This document shows, piece after piece, positions 54,781-62,487 of a DNA stretch of 64,000 nucleotides. Source of the DNA: Kribbella antiqua (GTDB taxonomy: Bacteria; Actinomycetota; Actinomycetes; Propionibacteriales; Kribbellaceae); NCBI RefSeq assembly GCF_004345665.1, contig NZ_SLWR01000001.1, positions 496,001 to 560,000 of the forward strand, given 5' to 3'. Under the pieces are notes generated by a model. The model saw only the letters and a program-made list of their open reading frames with translations. It was not told the DNA's origin and ran no database searches. The translations under genes were made by a program, and so were the position numbers. Position 1 is the stretch's first letter. Each line of letters begins with the position of its first letter.

Positions 54781-55826
54781 GTACAGCGCCTGACGTCGAC
54801 TACAGCGCGACCTCCCTGCGGCCCGCGTGGAGTTCCCTCCCACTCGCAATCCGTGAGGCGGTGGCCGAAGCGTTGGGCGCCGAGGTCGCCGAGGCCGGCT
54901 CTCCCGTCAGCTCAGGCTTCACCGGCGGCTTCGCAGCTCCGCTACAGCTGGCCGACGGCCGCCGCGTCTTCATGAAGGCCTCCGCCGACACGCTGCACTC
55001 CTACCGCGCCTACCAACGCGAAGCCGAGGTGGTCCCGCAGCTCCCGGCGGCGATCAAGGTGCCCACGATCATCGCGACGGCTCACGCCGTCGACGACGGT
55101 GGGAGTGGGGGCTCGGCGGCGCCCGCTTCCTCCTCCGCGCTGTCCGCCGGAGGCGGGCGGCGGTGGTTTGCGGTGCTGTCGGAGTGGGTTCCGGGGCGAA
55201 TGCCCGGTCGCCCGTGGACCCGCGAGGACTTTGAGCGGGTTAGCAGGACGTGTGAGCAGATCGCGCAGGTGATGGAGCCAAGCCCGCTCGGTGGATTGAA
55301 GTCGTTTCTCAGTGACCTCAATGACACCGACGCGCCGTTGCAGACGCCCGCTCGCATTCTGGCCGGCGAGGCACCACTGCCGACCGGCCTCCAACCATGG
55401 GTGCCCAAGATCCTGCCCGAGCTTGTCGCCCTGGTGGAGCTGGCGCCGGAAGCCTTTGCCGGAGACACCGCAACGCACGGCGACCTCCGGCCCGACAACC
55501 TGCTGATCGACGGCGACGGCACCTGCTGGACCGTCGACTGGAACTGGCTGGCGCTTGGACCGCGGTGGATGGACTGGCTCGGCCTGCTCCCGGTCGCGCA
55601 GCACCACGGCATCGACACCGCCGCCGCGATCCGGACCAGCCCGCTGGCGGCCGGCGTACCGGCGGATCATCTCGACTGCTACATCGCGGCGGTGGCGGCG
55701 TACATGATGAGGAATGCGGACGCGCCGCCGCCGTTCGGGTGTACGCCGGCGTTGCGTGAGCATCAGCGGTACTACGCCTGGACGTTCCTCGAGTGGCTCG
55801 CCGTACGGCGTGGGTGGCTACCGTAA
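54777..55826 (+). CDS. Aminoglycoside-phosphotransferase-like kinase (APH family)
   Basis: 349 residues with the APH/choline-kinase fold: SSGFTGGFAAPLQLADGRRV with the invariant Lys in VFMKASADT, an acid in YQREAEVVPQL, the catalytic loop THGDLRPDNLLIDGD and the metal site TVDWNWLALGP. Residues ~112-130 are a Gly/Ser/Ala insert. Small-molecule phosphorylation is likely; true aminoglycoside resistance is not implied. ATG at 54777, coupled to the leader ORF. FdhD begins 4 bases after the stop. Confidence 0.88.
   Translation: MSTAPDVDYSATSLRPAWSSLPLAIREAVAEALGAEVAEAGSPVSSGFTGGFAAPLQLADGRRVFMKASADTLHSYRAYQREAEVVPQLPAAIKVPTIIATAHAVDDGGSGGSAAPASSSALSAGGGRRWFAVLSEWVPGRMPGRPWTREDFERVSRTCEQIAQVMEPSPLGGLKSFLSDLNDTDAPLQTPARILAGEAPLPTGLQPWVPKILPELVALVELAPEAFAGDTATHGDLRPDNLLIDGDGTCWTVDWNWLALGPRWMDWLGLLPVAQHHGIDTAAAIRTSPLAAGVPADHLDCYIAAVAAYMMRNADAPPPFGCTPALREHQRYYAWTFLEWLAVRRGWLP
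55819..55824 (+). promoter_or_regulatory. -10 element for leaderless fdhD
   Basis: TACCGT, 6 bases before the ATG at 55831, overlapping the end of the phosphotransferase gene. An AAAGG in the spacer could alternatively act as a weak ribosome site. Confidence 0.35.
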
Positions 55827-55830
55827 AGGT

Positions 55831-56661
55831 ATGAGTAAAGGTCCGACCACGAGGTTCAAGGTCGAGGTGCTCGACGGCGACCGGACGTCCCGGCGGGAGG
55901 ACGTCGTCGTCACCGAGGAGCCGCTCGAGCTCCGGCTGGAGTGGCCCGGCCGTCCGCCCGAGCCGCTGGTGGTGACGATGCGGACCCCCGGGTCCGACTT
56001 CGAGCTCGCCGCCGGCTTCTGCCTCGGCGAAGGTTTCGCAACCCGGCCGGACGCGATCAAGACCGTTGCCTACTGCACCGACGTGAAGCTGACCCGGGAG
56101 CAGCAGTTCAACACGGTCACGGTCACCTTCGACGGCCCGCCCGACCGCGAATCACCCCAGCGGTACGGCGTGACGTCGGCAGCCTGCGGCGTCTGCGGCC
56201 AGCAGAGCCTCGACGAGCTGGCCGAGCGCGACTACGCCCCCGTCGACCCGGTGCAAACAACTGTCGACGTCGTACGGCGCCTCCCGGAGCAACTCCGCGA
56301 AGGTCAGCCGATGTTCGCGCGTACGGGCGGTCTGCACGCCGCAGGCCTGTTCACGGCAGATGGCCGGAAGGTCGTCGTGAAGGAAGACGTGGGACGGCAC
56401 AACGCGGTCGACAAGGTGGTCGGCTGGACGCTCCTCAATCAGCACAGCCGCAAAGGCCTCGTCCTGGTCGTCAGCGGCCGCGCCGGCTACGAGATCATCC
56501 AGAAGGCGGTCGCAGCCGGCGTCGGCATGATCGTCGCCGTCGGCGCACCCTCCAGCCTCGCGGTCGAACTGGCCCGCCGTTTCGACATCACCGTCGCCGG
56601 CTTCACCCGCGGCGACCGCTGTGTGGTCTACAGCTGCCCCGAGCGGATCATCCGCGCATAG
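55831..56661 (+). CDS. fdhD: Formate dehydrogenase accessory sulfurtransferase FdhD
   Basis: 276 residues. Transfers sulfur from a cysteine desulfurase to the molybdenum cofactor of formate dehydrogenases. Family marks: VTEEPLELRL, VTMRTPGSDFELAAGFCLGE, the sulfur-carrying loop SAACGVCGQQSLDEL (CxxC), FARTGGLHAAGLFT, VKEDVGRHNAVDKVVGW and VVSGRAGYEIIQKA. Complete. No molybdenum enzyme is visible within the window, so its client lies elsewhere. Confidence 0.96.
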   Translation: MSKGPTTRFKVEVLDGDRTSRREDVVVTEEPLELRLEWPGRPPEPLVVTMRTPGSDFELAAGFCLGEGFATRPDAIKTVAYCTDVKLTREQQFNTVTVTFDGPPDRESPQRYGVTSAACGVCGQQSLDELAERDYAPVDPVQTTVDVVRRLPEQLREGQPMFARTGGLHAAGLFTADGRKVVVKEDVGRHNAVDKVVGWTLLNQHSRKGLVLVVSGRAGYEIIQKAVAAGVGMIVAVGAPSSLAVELARRFDITVAGFTRGDRCVVYSCPERIIRA

Positions 56662-56715
56662 GTCGCACGCCGTACGGGTACCGAGTCGTCGCCGCTAACC
56701 AGGAGGCGAACGACA

Positions 56716-57459
56716 ATGGACCTTCAGCTGATTGGTCCGACCGAAAAATTCCCACCGGCGACGCTGGTCGACCCACCTACACGTGGCTACATTCACCTCG
56801 GGGCAGCCGTCGAGCCGCCCTCCGGGCGAGCGCCGTTCGCGCGCAGCAGCGAGCAGAAGGCGCAACTGCTGGAACGGTTGAAGTCCATGGCACAGGACCT
56901 CGCCGACTCTGATGACGTGGAGAAGGTCACCGTGTATGACGCGGTTCTCATGCCACCGCCGGCGGGCTACGCCAGACGACACGGGGTGCACCACGCCCGG
57001 TACGACGTCGTGGTGCTGATCGAAACGACCTCACCCGAGCTGATCGGACAGGTACAGGAGACCGAGCTGTACCGGGTCCTGCACGACGCGCTGGTGGCAG
57101 CCGCCAAGGACGTGCATGTGATGGCCGCCCGCTGCACCAGATCGCTCGGGGACGTGGACAAATCCCGGCCTGGCCTGTTCCTGTTCAACTACTTCGTCGC
57201 CGAGGACGCCGACCTCGCAGTGGACCTGTGGGAGCACCTGTCCGGCTGGTTCGTGAAACAGAGCGGGCTGGACAACTCCACTCTGCTGGTACCGATCGAC
57301 AAGTCCGATTACGTGTTCGTCAATCACGCGCGGTGGGACTACGGCATCCCGCGGCTCATGCTCCACCAGGTGGCGAAGCCGAGCTTCCGCAGCTACGTCC
57401 TGACCAACCTGCTGGTCAATCGGACCGGGGCGATGCCGGTGTTCTACCACCTGGCATGA
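56716..57459 (+). CDS. Unknown soluble protein
   Basis: 247 residues, no family recognised. Predicted alpha/beta: an N-terminal segment with ATLVDPPTRGYIHLG, a helix (SEQKAQLLERLKSMAQDLAD), a strand-rich stretch (YDVVVLIETTSPELIGQVQE), then FNYFVAEDADLAVDLWEHLS and an ending DYGIPRLMLHQVAKPSFRSY. The repeated strand-helix-strand pattern is compatible with a dimeric ferredoxin-like fold, which is a guess. ATG at 56716 with AGGAGG upstream. Converges on the SbcC-like gene, 3 bases between stops. Confidence 0.75.
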   Translation: MDLQLIGPTEKFPPATLVDPPTRGYIHLGAAVEPPSGRAPFARSSEQKAQLLERLKSMAQDLADSDDVEKVTVYDAVLMPPPAGYARRHGVHHARYDVVVLIETTSPELIGQVQETELYRVLHDALVAAAKDVHVMAARCTRSLGDVDKSRPGLFLFNYFVAEDADLAVDLWEHLSGWFVKQSGLDNSTLLVPIDKSDYVFVNHARWDYGIPRLMLHQVAKPSFRSYVLTNLLVNRTGAMPVFYHLA

Positions 57460-57462
57460 ACG

Positions 57463-60207
57463 TCAACTCTCCAGCTTGATAAAGGTCGCCCGCGGCACGT
57501 ACTCGTAGCGGTCCGGCATGCAGGTCAGGATGATGATCTGCCCGTGGTCGCCGGCCCGCCCGAGCAACGCACCCATGTCCCGCAGCCGGGCCTTGTCCGA
57601 CCAGCCGAGAGCGTCGTCGAAGATCACCGGCACACTGCCCTCGCCCGTGCTGACCAGGTGACTGATCGCGAGCCGCGTGATGATCGCAAGCTGCTCCTGG
57701 GCACCCGTCGACAACGCGTCCACCCGCAGCCGCACGCCGTCCAGCTCGCGTTCCGCGACGGCAAGGTCGTCGTCCAGCCACACCCGGAACGACGGCCCGT
57801 ACACACTCCGCCCGAGCGCCTCGATCCGGCTCTGCAACGGCTCCGAGTACTTCGTCTGTGCCTCGGCCCGATGCCGGCTCAGCGTCTCGTGCACCCGCCG
57901 CGCCGCCTCCGCCCGCCGACGCAGGCTCTCATGTTCCGAACGTACGGCGGCCAACTCCAGCTCAGCCACATCGCGCCGCGTGGCCAACCCGTCCCGCCCC
58001 GACTGCTCCAACCGCCCCTCGGTCGTCCGCAGCGCATCCCGCAACGTGTCCCGCTCACCCTGCAACCGCGTCGCGACCGCCAACGCATCGGCAAGCGCCC
58101 CGGCAACCTGATCGGCGCCAGCCGCATCGACCTGCTCCTGTACGGCGGTCAGCTCCTCCAGCACCGCCTCAGCCTCTGCCTTCGCCTCGATCTCAGCGGC
58201 AGACACCGCCTCATCGTCCAGAGCAGCCCGAGCAGCATCCAACGCCTCGACCGCAGCCGCCAGCCGCTCCCCCGCCAGCTCCGATCGCGCCCGCGCGTTC
58301 TGCGCCTCCGACCGATCCTCGTCCGCGGCCTTCCGCGCCTGCGCCGCCGCGAATTCCGCGTCACTCAGCAACCGCTCCACCGACGCCAGCTCAGCCCGCG
58401 CTTCCTCGAGTGCGCGTTGCGCGCCGGCAAGATCGTCCGGCTCGCCCACCGGCAGCTCGAAGCCCTCGAAGAGCGTGTCGTGCGGCGACGCGAATTCCTC
58501 GAACAACGACATCTGACCCGGCACGCCCTCGACCGCGGGTTGCTGGTTCGGCACCTCCGCGGGCTCCTCCGGCCCCAGTCGCGCGGTCAGCACGGCGATC
58601 CGCTCCCCCAGATCACCACCAGCCGTCAGCGACCGCTCAGTCCGACGAGCCTCCTGCAGCTCAGCCGACGCAGTATCAGCCTTCCGGAGCAACTCCCGAG
58701 CCGCCGCCAGGTCCTTCACCCCGGCCTTCTTCAGCAGGTCCTTCTCCCGCCGCACAGCCTCGTCCACGCGCGACCGCAGCGTCGCCGCCTCGCCACCCGC
58801 GCGCACCGTGACCTCAACCTGCCCGGGCACGCCGATCACCAGCTCACCGGAGACCAGCAGCTCAGCCGATTCGTCGAAGCCCAACTCACTTGGCAGCGGG
58901 TCCACGCCTGTCCCCGACAACTCCACCGGCTCGGCGCCCAACCGTCGTACCGAAACCTCCGGAACTCCGGCCGCCAGCGCGGCGCGCGCCTCGACGACCT
59001 TGGCCCGGGCGTCTTCCAGCGCGGACACGAGCGCGTCGTCGACCTTGATCCGGTCGAGGATCGTGCCGGCCGCGGCGATCCGCGCGCGTACGTCGACCAA
59101 CTCCGCCTGCTGCCCAAGCAACCGGTCGAGCTCAGCCCGGTCCACCAACTCCGAGACCCGCCGCTCGGCCTCCTGGACGTCCGTACGGCGTGCGTCCTTG
59201 AGCTCGACCACCTCCGCCAGCGCTGCCTCTGCCGCGTGCACTGTTTCCGCAGCGGTCTTGGCGACCGTCTCGGCATCAGTACGACGCTTGGCCAGCTCAG
59301 CGTCCGTCTTGGCGAACCGCTCGACCTCGTCAAGCAGCCGCTCCCGCTCCACCCGGGTCCGCGTGTGGTTCACCAACCGGGCCTGCGCGGTCTCGGCCCG
59401 GTGGCGTACGGCGTCGCGCCGCAGCAGGATCTCGTCGGTCGCCTTCTTGCGTTCGCGCAGCTCCTCGACCGACTTGAGGTGGTCGGTCAAACGGCTATCG
59501 ACATCGGAGAGGTCGAGCGCGAGCCGCTCGGCGCGGCGGATGTCCTGCTGGACCTCCTCCATCGCCTTCATTGCCTGGGCCGCGGTCAGTTCGGCGGCGG
59601 CGACCGCCTTCTCGGACCTCGCGAAGTCGCCGGTTGCGCGACCGCCGCGTGTCCAGTAGCGCAGGTACTCATGCTCGACCGCCGTCACGAGCGGCATCGA
59701 CGCACCGTCGACCGGCGTACCGGACTCCGCGGTCACCGCGGTGATCAGCGGCTCGGCGTCCGCCGGGGTCGGCAGCACCAGCGACTGGCCCTGGCTGACC
59801 ATCAGGGTCTGCCACAAGACCGGGTCGACGTGCTCATGGAAGAGGCGCTCGGCTTCGTTGTGCGCCTCGCGACCGGTCCACGACTGCCGCCGGCCGTCGG
59901 GCTCGACGATGGTCAGCTCGGTCGAACGGTTCTTCAGCCAGCGCTTGGTGTAGGTGAGCTCGCGACCGCCGAGGGTCAGCTCGACCGTGACCTCAGGCCC
60001 GACGTCCTGACCGACCGGCTGGATCTCCCGGATCTGGGTCGACTTGGAGTCGTCGGGCAGCTTGAAGATCAGCCCGAACGCCTCGACCAGGCTGGACTTG
60101 CCGACCTCGTTGTCGCCGACCACGACGGTGGTGCCGAGCGCGGGCAGCCGAACGGAACGGTCCTTGACGCCGCGAAAATTACGAAGCGTCAGACAGTGCA
60201 GTCTCAA
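57463..60207 (-). CDS. SMC/SbcC-like AAA ATPase with beta-domain insert and QMSLF motif
   Basis: 914 residues. N-terminal head: LRNFRGVKDRSVRLPALGTT, Walker A VVGDNEVGKSSLVEAFG and a Q-loop region (ESGTPVDG). Residues ~200-400 and ~490-830 are long coiled coils. Between them, ~405-490 is a strand-rich insert (PVELSGTGVDPLPSELGFDE; SGELVIGVPGQVEVTVRAGG) where SbcC/Rad50 have the zinc hook; no CxxC is present. Residues 565-569, QMSLF, match the clamp-binding pentapeptide pattern QL(S/D)LF. C-terminal head: DALSTGAQEQLAIITRLAIS signature and Walker B VPVIFDDALGWSDKARLRDM. Resembles the YhaN group. TTG start at 60207, 7 bases after the nuclease stop; the pair should act together on DNA ends. Confidence 0.88.
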   Translation of the reverse strand: MRLHCLTLRNFRGVKDRSVRLPALGTTVVVGDNEVGKSSLVEAFGLIFKLPDDSKSTQIREIQPVGQDVGPEVTVELTLGGRELTYTKRWLKNRSTELTIVEPDGRRQSWTGREAHNEAERLFHEHVDPVLWQTLMVSQGQSLVLPTPADAEPLITAVTAESGTPVDGASMPLVTAVEHEYLRYWTRGGRATGDFARSEKAVAAAELTAAQAMKAMEEVQQDIRRAERLALDLSDVDSRLTDHLKSVEELRERKKATDEILLRRDAVRHRAETAQARLVNHTRTRVERERLLDEVERFAKTDAELAKRRTDAETVAKTAAETVHAAEAALAEVVELKDARRTDVQEAERRVSELVDRAELDRLLGQQAELVDVRARIAAAGTILDRIKVDDALVSALEDARAKVVEARAALAAGVPEVSVRRLGAEPVELSGTGVDPLPSELGFDESAELLVSGELVIGVPGQVEVTVRAGGEAATLRSRVDEAVRREKDLLKKAGVKDLAAARELLRKADTASAELQEARRTERSLTAGGDLGERIAVLTARLGPEEPAEVPNQQPAVEGVPGQMSLFEEFASPHDTLFEGFELPVGEPDDLAGAQRALEEARAELASVERLLSDAEFAAAQARKAADEDRSEAQNARARSELAGERLAAAVEALDAARAALDDEAVSAAEIEAKAEAEAVLEELTAVQEQVDAAGADQVAGALADALAVATRLQGERDTLRDALRTTEGRLEQSGRDGLATRRDVAELELAAVRSEHESLRRRAEAARRVHETLSRHRAEAQTKYSEPLQSRIEALGRSVYGPSFRVWLDDDLAVAERELDGVRLRVDALSTGAQEQLAIITRLAISHLVSTGEGSVPVIFDDALGWSDKARLRDMGALLGRAGDHGQIIILTCMPDRYEYVPRATFIKLES

Positions 60208-60214
60208 CGCAACC

Positions 60215-61336
60215 TCATCCCGCGTCCCGGGCCAATCGATGCATCAACGACAGCGCCACACCGGCACTCTCGTCGCCGGCGGCCAGCGCCTGCCGCAGCT
60301 CCTCCATCGCCGCCCGGGCGGGACCGCTCAACTGCAAAGCGTCCAGATCTGCGGCGTCCGGCGCCGGCCGCACGGTCCAGAACTTGGTCCACCGCTCGAC
60401 GCACGCGAACACTTCGCCCTGCGCGTCGATGATCGCGTCGAGCCGGCTCAGCAGCGGAAGCGGCAGCGATCCGTCCCCGGCGAGCCGGACGTACGTGCGT
60501 TCCTTGTCCGGCAGCTCGGCGAACCAGTCCTCGAGCGCCTGGATCGACTCCTCGTCGAACAACTCGACCCGATGGTCGACCATGTGCCACGCACCGACCC
60601 GAATTGCCTCCACCACGATCTCGTCAGCGCCCAGCGTCACCGCGAGCACATTGCCCGGATCGGTCTCCTCGGGCGTAGTCACTTCCTGCGTCCCGGAGAA
60701 CCAGATCCGATCGGTCACCCGCGTGGTCGAGTGCCGGTCGCCGAGACCGACGTACTGCAACCGGCCATCCGCGACCGCCGCCTCCAGCGCGGCCTGATCG
60801 ATCGTCGGTACGTCGGACATGCCGCCGGACAAGCTGGTCAGTTGCCCGTGCGCCAGCAGGATCCTGGTCTTGCCGGGCTTCAGCTCGGCGTACCCGGGCG
60901 CGGCCGGATCCGACAACGGCCGGCGGGACCGCCACGGCGCGCCGACGATCTCGACGCCCGGCACGATCTCCAGCGGCTTGGTGTCGGTCAGGACGGTGAC
61001 GTGCTCCGGCGCGTGCGCCTGCCACTGGGCCGACGTCCACAGCGAGCCGGGCTCGAGGGCGTCGTGGTTGCCGGGCAGCAGCACCACCGGGACCGGGATC
61101 CGCTTCAGCGCTTCACAAGCACGCAAGATCGTCTGCCGCTCGACCTGGTTGTGCTCGAAGACGTCTCCGGTGACGACCACGAACGCCGCTCCGGTGCTCA
61201 CCGCGACCTCGCCGATCCGCGCGACAGCATCCAGCCGGGCCTGACCCCACCGGGCCTGACCGTCCGGCCCCAGGAACCGGCGCATCATCCCCAGCTGCCA
61301 GTCCGAGCTGTGCAGAAACGTGATCGACTCTTCCAT
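60215..61336 (-). CDS. SbcD/YhaO-like metallophosphoesterase nuclease
   Basis: 373 residues. Mre11/SbcD phosphoesterase motifs: FLHSSDWQLGMMRRF (I; Gln stands where His is usual in D-x-H), VVVTGDVFEHNQVERQ (II), VVLLPGNHDALEPG (III), ILLAHGQLTS (IV) and LGDRHSTTRV (V; Gly-Asp-x-His). The C-terminal 150 residues are a capping region ending in QALAAGDESAGVALSLMHRL. Expected to bind two Mn2+ and cut DNA with its ATPase partner. ATG at 61336; a TAGCGT lies 10 bases upstream. The Gln in motif I distinguishes it from canonical SbcD. Confidence 0.88.
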   Translation of the reverse strand: MEESITFLHSSDWQLGMMRRFLGPDGQARWGQARLDAVARIGEVAVSTGAAFVVVTGDVFEHNQVERQTILRACEALKRIPVPVVLLPGNHDALEPGSLWTSAQWQAHAPEHVTVLTDTKPLEIVPGVEIVGAPWRSRRPLSDPAAPGYAELKPGKTRILLAHGQLTSLSGGMSDVPTIDQAALEAAVADGRLQYVGLGDRHSTTRVTDRIWFSGTQEVTTPEETDPGNVLAVTLGADEIVVEAIRVGAWHMVDHRVELFDEESIQALEDWFAELPDKERTYVRLAGDGSLPLPLLSRLDAIIDAQGEVFACVERWTKFWTVRPAPDAADLDALQLSGPARAAMEELRQALAAGDESAGVALSLMHRLARDAG

Positions 61337-61346
61337 CGCGGGCAGA

Positions 61347-61352
61347 ACGCTA
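61347..61352 (-). promoter_or_regulatory. Candidate -10 of the nuclease-ATPase operon
   Basis: TAGCGT on the minus strand, 10 bases before the ATG at 61336, giving a leader of only a few bases. The opposite strand has CAGGAT 7 bases before the GNAT GTG at 61451. Confidence 0.35.
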
Positions 61353-61450
61353 ACCTGCGGCACCGACAACCGCCCACTCAACACACCCCGAACCCCCACA
61401 CCGCCCACACTCCGGACACTCCTTGGAACTCACATGGCAGGATCGGCTGC

Positions 61451-61996
61451 GTGCTGGAGACCGAGAGGTTGACAATGCGTCGATTCACGGCTGACGACGT
61501 CGAACTCCTGGTGGGGCTCGACTCGGATCCGGAGGTGATGCGATTCCTGACCGGGCAGCCGACGCCGCGGGAGGAGATCGAGAACGTCGTCTTACCCGGC
61601 ATCTTGAAGGTGTACGCCGCCCATCCGCGGCTCGGGACTTTCGCGGCCCACCAGAAATCGGACGGCGCGTTCATCGGGTGGTTCGGCCTACAGCCGACCG
61701 CGGACGCGAAGACTGTCGACGTCGGTTACCGGCTCAACCGGACGGCCTGGGGCAAGGGGTATGCGACCGAGGGGACTCGAGCGCTCATCGACAAGGCCTT
61801 CGGCGAAGGTATGGAGCGAGTCGTCGCCGACACGATGGCGGTCAACCATCGGTCTCGCGCGGTGATGCGGCGGGCCGGGTTGCGGTTCGTGCGGGTCTAC
61901 CACGAGCACTTCGACGACCCGCTGCCGGGCACCGAGTTCGGTGAGGTCGAGTACGCGATCGATCGCCGTACCTGGGAGGCTGGGCGACGTGCCTGA
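61451..61996 (+). CDS. GNAT family N-acetyltransferase (RimJ/RimL type)
   Basis: 181 residues: LETERLTMRRFTADDVELLV, SDPEVMRFLTGQPTPREEIE, SDGAFIGWFGLQPTADAKTV, the acetyl-CoA loop NRTAWGKGYATEGTRALIDK, and NHRSRAVMRRAGLRFVRVYH. Acetylates a ribosomal-protein-like N-terminus or small amine; target unknown. GTG at 61451, the first start giving the LETERL motif. Overlaps the next gene by 8 bases. Confidence 0.9.
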   Translation: MLETERLTMRRFTADDVELLVGLDSDPEVMRFLTGQPTPREEIENVVLPGILKVYAAHPRLGTFAAHQKSDGAFIGWFGLQPTADAKTVDVGYRLNRTAWGKGYATEGTRALIDKAFGEGMERVVADTMAVNHRSRAVMRRAGLRFVRVYHEHFDDPLPGTEFGEVEYAIDRRTWEAGRRA

Positions 61997-62486
61997 CGAT
62001 CAGCAGCCGTACGCCGTACTGGACATCGACGCGACCTTGTCCGACACCAGCCAGCGGATCCACTTCATCGAGAAGCGGCCGAAGGACTGGGACTCGTTCT
62101 TCGCGCATGCCAAGGAGGACGCCGTACTGGAGGAAGGGCTGGCGGTCGCGACGACGCTGGCGGCCGACCACGTGATCGTCTACCTGACCGGGCGGCCCGA
62201 GCGGCTGCGGCGGGACACACTGAGGTGGCTGAAGGACAACGGCTTCCCCGACGGCAAGGTCTACATGCGTGGCGACACCGACCGCCGCCCGTCGGTGACG
62301 ATGAAGCTCGGCCGGCTGAAACGTCTCGCCGAGGAGCGCCGCGTGGCCGTCCTGGTCGACGACGACGTCAAGGTGTGCGCGGCCGCCGAGAAGGCCGGCT
62401 ACCCGGTGCTGAGGGCCGACTGGGGACTCGACGCCGAGACCCAGCCGACCCTCTTCGAGGCCCAGGAAGAAGAGGGCCGGACCTGA
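61989..62486 (+). CDS. HAD-superfamily phosphatase-like protein (polynucleotide kinase 3'-phosphatase type)
   Basis: 165 residues. Motif I AVLDIDATLSDTSQR (DxDxT with nucleophile Asp), motif II VIVYLTGRPERLRRDTLRWL, basic motif III region SVTMKLGRLKRLAEERRVAV, and motif IV VLVDDDVKVC. Similar to acid-phosphatase/PseT-like HAD proteins. Substrate unknown. GTG at 61989 overlaps the GNAT gene. Converges on the solute-binding protein gene, with one base between stops. Confidence 0.85.
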   Translation: MPDDQQPYAVLDIDATLSDTSQRIHFIEKRPKDWDSFFAHAKEDAVLEEGLAVATTLAADHVIVYLTGRPERLRRDTLRWLKDNGFPDGKVYMRGDTDRRPSVTMKLGRLKRLAEERRVAVLVDDDVKVCAAAEKAGYPVLRADWGLDAETQPTLFEAQEEEGRT

Positions 62487-62487
62487 G

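Noticed and set aside
54777..55826. Antibiotic-resistance gene
   Set aside because: The APH fold is shared by many housekeeping small-molecule kinases; nothing here specifies aminoglycosides.
57544..60432. 962-residue open frame antisense to the SbcC-like ATPase
   Set aside because: Arg/Leu/Gln-rich translation typical of an antisense frame; the minus strand has clear Walker and signature motifs.
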